A stretch of DNA of 64,000 nt from Hexactinellida sp. DTS-2022 (taxonomy: Eukaryota; Porifera; Hexactinellida). The DNA lies in the NCBI GenBank assembly GCA_028753945.1, contig JAPNXP010000012.1, positions 620,001 through 684,000 of the forward strand, given 5' to 3'. The notes beneath the pieces are model-generated. The model had not been told where the DNA came from and did no database searches. It saw only the letters and a program-made list of their open reading frames with translations. Shown here in pieces: positions 19,694-29,045 of the stretch (position 1 is the stretch's first letter; the number at the start of each line of letters is the position of its first letter). The translations under genes and the position numbers were made by a program.

Positions 19694-22483
19694 ATGCGGG
19701 GTGGATTAGCAGCAGTAGCAATAATATTGTCGCTAGCATTAGTTTATGTTTCTTCCATAAAGCAATTCGGTGAAGTAGACCCGGTAGAACAGGAAATCGT
19801 TAGAAATGCCATCAAAAACCATTGGATGGACCTCAAAAATTACAAACTCAAGGGAACCAAACCTACCAACTTCACTGGCAACATAATGAAGGATATTTTT
19901 AAAATGAAATTCAGGCCCCCACATCCCAATGCCACCAAAATGGCCATGGCACACGTGCTACAAGAAAGAATTCTCAAGGAAGCAGAGTTTGCACTGCGAG
20001 AAGCTAAAGGCATGAATACCACCAATAGAAAGAGGAGACAATTACCACCAGGGAGCCTAGCACCATCTTCTATAGCAGAAATATACCAGGCTGTAGAGTG
20101 TGAAGAATTCCTCCCGCGCCCCAATTGCGATCGTGAATCACTTTTCGTTCGAACCATTGACGGAACATGCAACAACTTAATTTACCAATCACATGGAGCA
20201 ACATTTGATATATTTAGTCGACTGTTGCCAGCTCTATACGAAGATGGAATAGATGAACCGAGAGGATTCTTACAACCCAATCCGTTTCAACCACCAGTGC
20301 CTTCAGCGAGATCAGTTAGCCGTTTGATTCACCAGAATGATGACGATCCATCTGTGGCTGATACTATAAACGAGCCGGGACTGACGCACCTGCTGATGCA
20401 ATGGGGTCAGTTCATAGACCACGATCTAACCTACCTGATTGAGGGAGGGGAGGGGAACGAGTTTCTCGACGTGGAATGTTTTGAAAGTGGAACACATCCG
20501 GAACCGGAATTCTGTGCTGACATTCCAGTCGCTCCAGATGACCAACTCTTTGGTATCTTGCAAGCACGATTCGGACGAGATACATTGCCATTCGAACGAT
20601 CAGCACCGTCTTGTTTCGAACCACTCATTAGCGCAGCACCACGAGCTCGCGAAATTATAAACCAATTAACATCATTTAATGACGCCTCAATGGTGTATGG
20701 GGCCACTGAAGAAGAGGAAAGAGGTCTCCGTTTGTTCCGAGGAGGGTTACTGCTCGAGGCGGCAGACCAGCCCTCCAGCGTAACAGGCGGACTTAACATC
20801 CAACCAGGTACCCTTCCCATAAGCCCTGGATCGACAACACCAAATTGCTTAAACGGACTAAACTGCTTCATGGCGGGAGACAGGCGCGTCAGCGAGCAGT
20901 TCTCGCTATCCGTAATGCACACCATTTTCCTGCGAGAGCACAATAGAATCGCACGAGCACTCGCACAGTTGAACCCTACATGGTCAGACGAAGCGATATA
21001 CCAGGTTGCGAGAAGAATAGTCATTGCTGAGGTGCAAAACATTGTGTACACCGAATACCTTCCAGTGATACTCGGTAGCAATAATATCGAGCTAATACTA
21101 GGTCCATATCTAGGCTATGATTGCAATGCTGATCCGAGATCTTCAAATGAGTTTGCAACCGCTGCGTATAGATTTGGCCACAGTCAGATTCGTAGTGGGT
21201 TCGTCAGGCTAAATGCACAGGGAAATTCTCTAGGAGACTTATCACTTCTAGATGCTTTCTTTAACAGTCGGTTATTCTTTGACCCTAACACAGGAGGAAC
21301 GGATCCCATCATCCGTGGATTAGTACAATCCCAATCAAGGCGAGTGGATGAATTCATCAATTTTATTCTTACGAACAGACTATTTGTAACACTCCTCAAT
21401 GATAACCCTGAAGAACTTCCCCCAGTCGATTTGATCGCGAGGAATATCCAGAGGGGACGTGATCATGGACTGCCTACATACCTTCAGGTGAGACGCTTTT
21501 GTAAAGCCCTTTTCGACATCCAATCTGAACTTTCAAGTGCAACAGTTACACAGAGGTTGCAGCTTCTCTACGGCGCAAACCTCGATTTCGCGGATCTGTT
21601 CCCGGGTGGTCTGGCAGAGGCGAGACTTCCAGGGAGTCTCCTTGGTGCTACTTTCACATGCATAATCGGAATCACGTTTAAGAATATTCGAAATGGCGAT
21701 CGATTCTTCTACCAGAATGAGCGTGTGTTCACCGAAACGCAGCTACAAGCGTTGGAACGCATAACCATCGCGAGTGTTATATGTGCAAACACTGGAATTG
21801 GATCTATCCAACGTGAAGCATTCAGGACTGGGACACCGATATCATGCACCAATATACCAAAGCTCAACTTGAACCTCTTCGAAAAAGATAGCGTCGGTGA
21901 AATGATTCAAGATGAGGATTTCAGTTTACGACAGTACCCAGGACAAGCAGCTACCATACGCTGTTACAACGAATTCTTAGCCTACCTCGTCCAACAACAA
22001 GCAGACCTGACAGCCGTCAACGATCTCAACCGATTAATTGGAGGAGGTGATAATGGTCTTGTAAGCTTTGTGAAGATAGTAATAACTCCAGGATCTATTG
22101 GAACCATATTTGTCCTAAGCATACAAACACTTACACAGAAGCTTCACAGGGCAACTACGGAATACGAGACGGGACTCAGTAGTGGCCCGACTGCAGCATG
22201 TTTAAGGATACTGACAAGTGTCCCTGGAATGGAAACTGAAATTACCGTATTCGCGAATGGTATAAGTTCATCATGCCAACTCGCTGGTCTCGCTACTGGG
22301 TTAAACAATCAACTTAACAATCAGAATTCAGTAGTTACCCTGACAGTTTCAGTTACAGCTAACGAAATGGATGGGGTATATGATACAGAAGAGGAGTGTA
22401 GGATGGGACGACGCGGCGACATAACTCTTGGAAATGCGGATTTGAATCCAAGTGAAGGTGTGGGAGTTAGGTTCTTTTGCTGA
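19694..22483 (+). CDS. Secreted animal haem peroxidase, copy 2
   Basis: Intronless, 929 residues and nearly identical to copy 1 through the whole peroxidase domain, with the same furin-type RKRR, distal His, Arg-x-x-Glu and proximal His residues. Protein differences cluster in the signal peptide (MRGGLAAVAIILSLALVYV) and in the last 90 residues, where copy 2 has TSVPGMETEITVFANGISSS against TSTPGMETRITVYFNGVSTS in copy 1. Silent sites in the middle are also almost unchanged. Both copies keep an open frame and a promoter-like TATA element, so both are probably expressed. The changed C-terminal tail may give different partners or location; this is inference. Confidence 0.93.
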   Translation: MRGGLAAVAIILSLALVYVSSIKQFGEVDPVEQEIVRNAIKNHWMDLKNYKLKGTKPTNFTGNIMKDIFKMKFRPPHPNATKMAMAHVLQERILKEAEFALREAKGMNTTNRKRRQLPPGSLAPSSIAEIYQAVECEEFLPRPNCDRESLFVRTIDGTCNNLIYQSHGATFDIFSRLLPALYEDGIDEPRGFLQPNPFQPPVPSARSVSRLIHQNDDDPSVADTINEPGLTHLLMQWGQFIDHDLTYLIEGGEGNEFLDVECFESGTHPEPEFCADIPVAPDDQLFGILQARFGRDTLPFERSAPSCFEPLISAAPRAREIINQLTSFNDASMVYGATEEEERGLRLFRGGLLLEAADQPSSVTGGLNIQPGTLPISPGSTTPNCLNGLNCFMAGDRRVSEQFSLSVMHTIFLREHNRIARALAQLNPTWSDEAIYQVARRIVIAEVQNIVYTEYLPVILGSNNIELILGPYLGYDCNADPRSSNEFATAAYRFGHSQIRSGFVRLNAQGNSLGDLSLLDAFFNSRLFFDPNTGGTDPIIRGLVQSQSRRVDEFINFILTNRLFVTLLNDNPEELPPVDLIARNIQRGRDHGLPTYLQVRRFCKALFDIQSELSSATVTQRLQLLYGANLDFADLFPGGLAEARLPGSLLGATFTCIIGITFKNIRNGDRFFYQNERVFTETQLQALERITIASVICANTGIGSIQREAFRTGTPISCTNIPKLNLNLFEKDSVGEMIQDEDFSLRQYPGQAATIRCYNEFLAYLVQQQADLTAVNDLNRLIGGGDNGLVSFVKIVITPGSIGTIFVLSIQTLTQKLHRATTEYETGLSSGPTAACLRILTSVPGMETEITVFANGISSSCQLAGLATGLNNQLNNQNSVVTLTVSVTANEMDGVYDTEEECRMGRRGDITLGNADLNPSEGVGVRFFC

Positions 22484-22776
22484 ACGATTAACTCAAACTA
22501 ATAGTTAATAGCGTGTATTTACTCATGTGTTTGTGTGTTAAACCAACTATAACTAGAGCTTTAGATAGTTATGTATATATCAATCGTATATATCATTAAA
22601 TATTTAGTCGTGTTTTGTTGTTGTACAGATAACATCCGTAAACTAAAATCGTAATCTTAAGAGAAAAAATAATTTGGTCGAATTAGCGAATGTTCGAATT
22701 AACAAATATTCGCTAGTCTTCATACTAGTTGGTGGCCTCAGCTCTATCACCTATGCTAAGCAGTGTTCTCCCTATG

Positions 22777-22808
22777 CCTTTTGACCGGACGGCTGGCCGG
22801 TCAAAAGG
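22777..22808. repeat. Perfect 12-bp inverted repeat beside the tandem array
   Basis: The arms CCTTTTGACCGG (22777-22788) and CCGGTCAAAAGG (22797-22808) are separated by 8 bases. The right arm runs directly into the first unit of the tandem repeat. Confidence 0.8.
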
Positions 22809-22955
22809 TTTTTCACCCCTCAAAATCGAAAGCAACGGTTTTTCACCCCTCAAAATCGAAAGCAACGGTTTTTCACCCCTCAAAATCGAAAGCAACGGTT
22901 TTTCACCCCTCAAAATCGAAAGCAACGGTTTTTCACCCCTCAAAATCGAAAGCAA
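22807..22955. repeat. 30-bp tandem repeat, five copies
   Basis: The unit starts GGTTTTTCACCCCTCAAAAT and ends CGAAAGCAAC. Five essentially identical copies follow each other; only the last changes, in its final base. The unit length is a multiple of three and lacks stops in several frames, so open frames appear on both strands. I regard those as a by-product, not genes. Confidence 0.95.
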
Positions 22956-23685
22956 GACCATTTACCGGGATGGAGGAATAGTCCTATTTAATTTGAAGGT
23001 TGCATGTAGTATGTAAGCATAGTAAAAGCACGCCTTTTAGAGTTTTTACCGTGAGAGCGTCATACATTGTATTCATGTGTTGAAAAATTGTCGTATTCTC
23101 CAGCCATTTATTGTCCTTTTTGAAATTTATCAGTTGATGTAGCTGGCACGAGGCCGGTCGAATGAGACCCATAAATTGGCTTAGGGGTACCACTGATGCT
23201 AAGGCTTTAGCATTTTGTTAGAATAAGCACCTGAGGAAAAGTTAAGTCTATTTAAGGTCAGGGGCGTAGATTCTTAATGGGTATTTAGCGACAATTTGCA
23301 TTTAGGGGAATAGAAAATAATACCTCTCAACAACTTAGTAAGTAGTTGAGTAATTTATTGAATTATATACTAGATGGTCGATAAATTTGTACTGTTCGAA
23401 TGTATTTTCTCAATTATGATTCCTGGTAGATAATCGTACTCAGCTGTTTCTTTAATATAATTCGTATATATTCTATAGCCATGCTTTAAGATTCACTGAC
23501 TGATCAACTTAGCTCAACAAATTATTAGTAGGGAGACTAGGGTCATGCCAACCTAACCGGAGTCTACTTCAAATAAGGTTTAACGGAGCATTGAAGACGA
23601 AGCCGGCTTTTACATAATACCACACCATTCTTTTCTCCGGGCCTGTAGTTTTTTTATCAATTTAACATGTCCCGCTAATAAAGCT

Positions 23686-23786
23686 CTGATGTGTAAGATG
23701 GCAGCTCTTGCTGTCCGCTCACTCTCTCCATCAGCTCAATGCATTCTGGTGCCACTTCTATTCCTGATAAGCTTATTGCGTCAAAT
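23686..23786 (-). pseudogene. Truncated inverted copy of the cofilin gene 5' coding exon
   Basis: Read on the minus strand this matches 25153-25256 of the cofilin gene almost base for base (for example AAGCTTATCAGGAATAGAAG and GCATTGAGCTGATGGAGAG). The Met codon at the position of 25159 is ATA, four bases are missing in the AGCAAGCGG region so the frame shifts, and similarity stops after CACATCAGAG. Weak similarity continues into the upstream intron, so it is a DNA-level duplication, not a retrocopy. It cannot encode cofilin. Confidence 0.9.
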
Positions 23787-24244
23787 TTAGTTAGGAGTTA
23801 TTAATAAGTTCATTGTCATTCAAATTGATTAACAAGTATTAGAACATAATTAGATCGAACTTTTGGCAGTGTGATGATGTTCGATTGTCTGACAAGTCAT
23901 CAGTGATTCTTCAGCAAAAACTTTAATCAATTGTTCCAAAAGTAATCGCATTATATTAAAGTATAGTTTACCGCTTTATGATCCAAGCTCTGATTATCTA
24001 GGCTAAAAAAACGCTTCGTATAACTTTTCTTAAAGTATTTTCCAAAACACAAAAATTATGCAATGCTCCAACTCATTAATATTCAGTAATTCAGATTGCA
24101 TTTTGGTAGATTTTTGCGATAAAATTTAATATTTGCAGGCGGTTTCGTTGTTTATCATTTGTCCCGGGTCCGTTGTAAGACATTTATCCGGTTTTTATAG
24201 CCGAACCCCAGTCCCATGATGGTCGATGCCAGGGTCTCAAAGGG

Positions 24245-24355
24245 AGGTGACTGTCACCATGTTCGACATTAGTGGTCAATGGTGACATGACATCCCTTCT
24301 GATGAGGCCTGAATTCGGACGAAACCACCTCACTCTGTCAGTCAGACGAGGGAAG
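24245..24355 (+). other. Structured segment with hammerhead-ribozyme-like core
   Basis: Inverted repeats TGTCACCAT (24252-24260) and ATGGTGACA (24279-24287) precede CTGATGA (24299-24305) and GAAAC (24321-24325). The bases between these two blocks can form a short stem with one mismatch. TCCCT (24293-24297) can pair with AGGGA (24349-24353). CTGATGA and GAAA are the conserved core blocks of hammerhead ribozymes, but stem III is poor here, so the call is tentative. Confidence 0.25.
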
Positions 24356-25076
24356 AAATTCGAGGGGAAAAAGGTGTTTTTAATTTGCCATTAAAATTTT
24401 CATGAATAAATCACGAAAAAAAAAAAAACGAAATTATTGAAGTTAATGCAAGCAAATGTCGACGGAAAACGGGACTTACTATTATACAAACCCCAACCAA
24501 AATAAAATAAAAATCGTTGACTAATAGACAATATAATATTACTGAATAAATACCTTGATATTCCAAATTCCCCTAATAATTCCTTAGCCTATACAAAAAT
24601 ACATGCAAGTACTCCGGATAATATGAACATATTTCGGCGGTCCCTTGGTATTCGTATTAATGAGTCTACTGTAGATTGATCTAAAAACTAATATAAAATA
24701 TCACCTTATATGGATTGATTCAAGCACAAGATATTTAAATGTATTTTGTGACTATAACTCCTTACAAGGATTGAATGTAAAGTTTAATTTAAGAATTGTA
24801 TTTACTCACTGCTTATAATAGCATACGTATAATTCCATGTATGGAATGGATTAAATGTGCTAACGTTAAAGAAAAAATGATTCGAGGCAATTCCTTATAA
24901 GGACATATTCTAATGATAGTCTATAATTTCTAAATATAGGAATCAATTGATAAATGCAAGGAAGGAGGAATCTATAAATACGTTAGTTTCTATGAAAAAA
25001 AGTAGAAAATATCTTGGAACAATAACAACAATTATTTAGACACTCATTTATTCTAAATTCAACAATTTTGTGAGGA

Positions 25077-25726
25077 ATGGTAAGTCATATTAGTCACTAG
25101 TTAATTTGAATAGATAAAAATTATTATTAATTATTAATTCATAATTAAATAGGACGCAATGAGCTTATCAGGAATAGAAGTGGCACCAGAATGCATTGAG
25201 CTGATGGAGAGAGTGAGCAAGCGGACAGCGAGAGCTGCCATCTTTCACATCAGAGACCAGAAGATCATCTGTGTAGAAACAACCATAGAGGAGGCAGAAC
25301 TGAATGTGCACCTCAAAGACACACATGAAGCGGCTCAAGAGAAGACTAAGACTCTCCTCACAAAGGTGGTTACCATTCTGAAGGAAGGAGACAAGACCCG
25401 AGGGAAAAACGAGCCTCGCTACATCTTCACAAACATAGTTTGTGAGAAGGAAGGAAGAGTCTTCGACAAGATGATACTCATGCATTTGTAAGTACAAATA
25501 CTTAGAGATAAACTACACCTGTTATATGAGTATTTACTATTGATTTCCTATTTGTAGTAATCCCGAGGGATGCGGAGTGAAAGACAAGATGCTATACGCT
25601 TGCTCTAAGGAAGCACTGAGGAAGTTGGCTACCGTGTCATTCGTAGGCATCCAGATAACAAGCTATGATGAGTTCGAGCTTGAAGATTTGAAACAAGAAG
25701 TAATCTCCAAGTCTGGTTCTGTCTAA
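25077..25726 (+). CDS. ADF/cofilin actin-depolymerising factor (three exons)
   Basis: The exons are 25077-25079 (only the ATG), 25153-25487 and 25558-25726, with introns of 73 and 70 bases that begin GTAAGT and end TAG. The product is 168 residues. The N-terminus has SGIEVAPEC, like the SGV.V.DE start of cofilins. The second intron splits a Phe codon to give MILMHFNPEGCGVKDKMLYACSKEALRKL, which matches the cofilin actin-binding helix (KSKMIYASSKDA). Cofilins bind and sever actin filaments. The ATG-only first exon is also known in vertebrate and plant ADF/cofilin genes, which supports this start; the ATG at 25159 is an alternative. The typical Ser3 regulatory site is not clear (MDAMS). Confidence 0.85.
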
Positions 25727-28126
25727 CAACAAACTTTTACATACAGTTGCCTTGTCTCCAATGTTACTATAGTTCTACATTGGTGTAATAGTTAATGATT
25801 GAAATATCATGCTTGCTGATATTGTAGATTCAGTCTTTTGTCAATTATGAAAATAATTATTAATTAAACTACATACTTGTGTCATTTAATTATTGACCTG
25901 GGGGGAACCAATTTTCTGGTGGGCAGGTTTTCCATCCGTCAGAATTTATCTGAAAACAATGGAGCTACGATTAACTTGTTATACTTACAAACTATCCAGG
26001 GATATAGGGATTTCATCGAATATCCAGGAATTTTTTTCAAATAAAGCCACACCCAATTTTATACTTGCCAATGCCAGGAGATTTTACCCATGGTCCACCC
26101 GTTCAGATACGTATTTACACCACTAGACTAGACAAACTCAATATAGTATAACTTCTGACAGTGACTAAGATCTGTATTTAGTAATAGAAAGTTATTTCAA
26201 TTACCGTATTAATAGGATATTATTGTGGTTTTCGCCATTTTGGGACAAATTAATTAATGAGTATTCGAGGATATCACAATTTATTTATTAAAGTCGGTTA
26301 TAACTTATAATCGCGTTAGGGCTTATATTAGAAAAAGACTTACTCTGGGTAGTGATAATAATTTTTAATTGCTACTTTGGTGGGGCGCTACTATTCGAGA
26401 TATATGGTAATTAAATAATCTGCATGTTCTCGATAAAAATCGAGTGAGCTAAAATTTTTAGACATTCGAGCCTCTAGAAATGTGTTAAGGGGAATAAGTC
26501 AATTTCCAGGGAATTCTTGGCATGAGTCCAGGGATTAGCTTGGGCTAAGTTATCAGTTATGATTTTAACTTGAGAATACCCTAAATTATGACCCCTGTAG
26601 GGGGGTCAGAAATTAAACTATTAAACTAAGGGGGGCGGCTGCCCCCTTTAGCGCCGCCCCTACATTTAATTAAATATTATAATTAATTGCTAACTTCATT
26701 AATAATGCTTAAATGCTTAATTTCTATAACAGATAATCATTCTCTTCAAATATTAAACATCCCAAAACGAGGTCTCTTATACGCCCATTATCTTACATAA
26801 ATGATTGTGGAATCATTAATTACAATTATCAGTATCCACTATCCAATTATACAAGTGTTAATTAAATTCAAGGGTAATAGTACAAATTTGCACAGCTAAT
26901 GTATTTCACGCCCTTTTAGCTAACGATGAGCAAAAATTAAATATCAAATCATTGCCCAATACATTTACTAAGTAAATACTACAAATTTGCCTACAAGTGC
27001 AAAGAGTTACTGAATTTTCACTACTTGGACAAAGATATTCAATCAACAAAATTACGCCATTGAATACAGAGGCCCTTGCGTAGACAAGTGAAGTAAGTCT
27101 ACTTAATTATAATTTATTGTTATAATAAGAATTACAGTAAATTCTCCGTTTTAACGTAATCCAAGGGACCATAATTAGTTAACTTCGTTATAAGCGGACT
27201 AAAATCAACTACTTTATCCTTTTGGGTAATATATAAAACCAGTTTAAAAAGTATTTTCATAAATATATATATATTATATATAGTATAGAGTCTACTCCGT
27301 TTCTTAGGATCACTTTGGAACGAGTGTTTTGACACAATTAAATATTGCAAGCCAAACAGTAGATACGTTCCTTAAATAATGTGGTATGTTGAACCTATTA
27401 AGCGGAAAATCTAATTAACAAAATATATGTGTGGTGAGATAATTTGTTAAATATTTATACATCCTCTGGGAAGGATTAGTACATATTTTCCGATTGTAGT
27501 ATCACTGGGTTTGTACATAAGTAGATTTACAAATTTGGTAAGAAAAAATAGTATTTATTAAGCCGAATAAATATAATAAGTTAGTATCAAATATATGATT
27601 ATTACATTAGCATATAATTCGGATTTTTATACGATTTAAAAGCTTTACCATCTTATAAGGACTCTACGTATATAGAAACAATAAAATGTGAGAAATGTAC
27701 GACTAGGCAGATGTGCTACTCATAAATGATTGGATGCATGAGTTTACTCTCGCCCAAAGCTGGATATTACGAAATTCCCGCTTATAACGAAATTGATATT
27801 TTCCCCCAGAGCACTAAATGCACTAAATGCAATAATTATTATCCGCTTATAAGGAATATCCGGATATAACGAGAAATTTACAGGTCCCAGGCCATGCACT
27901 TCGTTATAACGAGAGTTCATTGTATAATTAATATAAAAATACAAGATATGAAAAAAAAACTTCCGTAGACTAACAGCGCAACAAAACTTAACCTATGCTA
28001 TCGGCAAATAAACAATAGGGGCTGCGTTGCTTATGTATACGTAAGAAGTCTTGTTATATAATATGCTAATAGTAAGATATTCAAATTGTATAAATATGTG
28101 AAAATGAATGAAAAGTGTAAAAAAAT
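25727..28126. other. Intergenic region with transposon remnants
   Basis: No gene recognised. Around 26570-26665 there are G/C-rich runs (CCCCTGTAGGGGGG; GCGCCGCCCCTAC) of a decayed element. 27120-27415 has Tigger-like pieces (CTTCGTTATAAGCGGAC; CCTATTAAGCGGAAAA), and 27736-27925 is a better preserved element. A TATAAATA lies about 35 bases before the next start codon. Confidence 0.4.
27736..27925. mobile_element. Tigger-like MITE
   Basis: The left end (GAGTTTACTCTCGCCC) and right end (TTCGTTATAACGAGAGTTCA, then TTGTA) are imperfect inverted repeats. The interior has CCCGCTTATAACGAAA and TCCGCTTATAAGG. About 190 bases, no coding capacity. Confidence 0.55.
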
Positions 28127-28423
28127 ATGGCGTATTATCTAACAGAAGAAGATATTGTTTACTCGACAATTCCCGAGTTAAACAGAATTTTAGAAAAGAA
28201 CAATGCTACTAAAGAAGAAGTCAGAGAAGTTAAGGTTTATCGAAGGAAGAAACTACTACAAAAGTCGGGAAAACATCGTTATCAGGAAAGGCAAACAAAT
28301 TACGGAGATTTGGAAAGAGTACGCGATGAGCTAAGATTGGAATTTCAAACAATTCAAGCTGAAATAGAAGATTTGAAAATGTATAAAGAATGCTGTTTGG
28401 TATTAAACAGACACTACTGCTAG
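28127..28423 (+). CDS. Small Maf-like bZIP protein
   Basis: A single exon of 98 residues with its own ATG, TATAAATA 35 bases upstream and AATAAA after the stop. Residues 4-40 (LTEEDIVYSTIPELNRILEK ... EEVREVKVYRRK) match the Maf extended homology region (DDELV.MSVRELN..L ... EEI..LKQRRR). This runs into a basic segment and then a heptad-like LERVRDELRLEFQTIQAEIE coiled coil. Small Maf proteins are nuclear partners of CNC bZIP factors. The basic region is changed: the NRGYA..CR core of Maf is replaced by QKSGKHRYQER, so DNA specificity or binding may differ. The zipper is short and the protein lacks the activation domain of large Mafs. Confidence 0.6.
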   Translation: MAYYLTEEDIVYSTIPELNRILEKNNATKEEVREVKVYRRKKLLQKSGKHRYQERQTNYGDLERVRDELRLEFQTIQAEIEDLKMYKECCLVLNRHYC

Positions 28424-28879
28424 AAGCAATGCATATTTTACTATTCTACATAATTATTCATACAATTCATTCTTGAAGAATAAAATCAGCCGGAAAATCA
28501 AAATATTTTAATTTTAATTCGAAAAGTTCAACATTTGGGAAATTAATTGATAGTCAATTAGTTTATTTATATTATGTGAAAGTACAAACGGAATTTGTGT
28601 AAATACACATTACATTCATTAAAATAAACAATTGTGCTTTAATTCAATTTTAATTTATGCTAAACTAATATCTATTACAAGTCCTAATTGGATTAGAAAT
28701 CTACTTTCTACTGGTTTGTAATCAGAGTACGTAGTTCTAAAGCATATTAACTACAGGAGTGACACAGTGGGTACGGGATAATGTATTACGATGTTTACAG
28801 TTGTATAGCGACTCTGCTACCTACACCATAGACTATATACAAAATGGTCGACAAATAAGGCAATTATTTTAGGAAATTA

Positions 28880-29045
28880 CTTATATAGAGCTCAGCTCTA
28901 GTAGAGTTCAGTTTTTCAGTAAGTGTATTCAGGCACTGAGAAAGGTCAGTTTTTCCCAAGCTTTGAAATTGACCTTTAGAAAGTAAGCCTGGGCTTTTAG
29001 TATGGGAAAAAAATCTGAACTCTACAAAGCTCAGCTCAATATAAG
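28880..29045. mobile_element. MITE with about 30-bp inverted ends
   Basis: The left end CTTATATAGAGCTCAGCTCT continues with AGTAGAGTTCAG. The right end, reverse complemented, reads CTTATATTGAGCTGAGCTTT followed by GTAGAGTTCAG. About 166 bases and non-coding. The ends differ from the CAGT-type families elsewhere in the window, so it is a separate family. Confidence 0.7.

Larger units (their letters stand above)
22484..25076. other. Gene-free stretch with repeats and a cofilin gene fragment
   Basis: No intact gene is seen. The stretch holds a 30-bp tandem repeat with a palindromic flank (22777-22955), an inverted fragment of the cofilin gene (23686-23786), and a segment of nested inverted repeats with a hammerhead-like core (24245-24355). 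Confidence 0.5.

Noticed and set aside
22725-23016. Three repetitive open frames (units such as NGFSPLKIES, FHPSKSKATV and LLSILRGEKP) over 22725-23016
   Set aside because: They are different frames of the same 30-bp tandem repeat and exist only because the unit has no stops and a length divisible by three. None has a gene-like start, flanks or composition.
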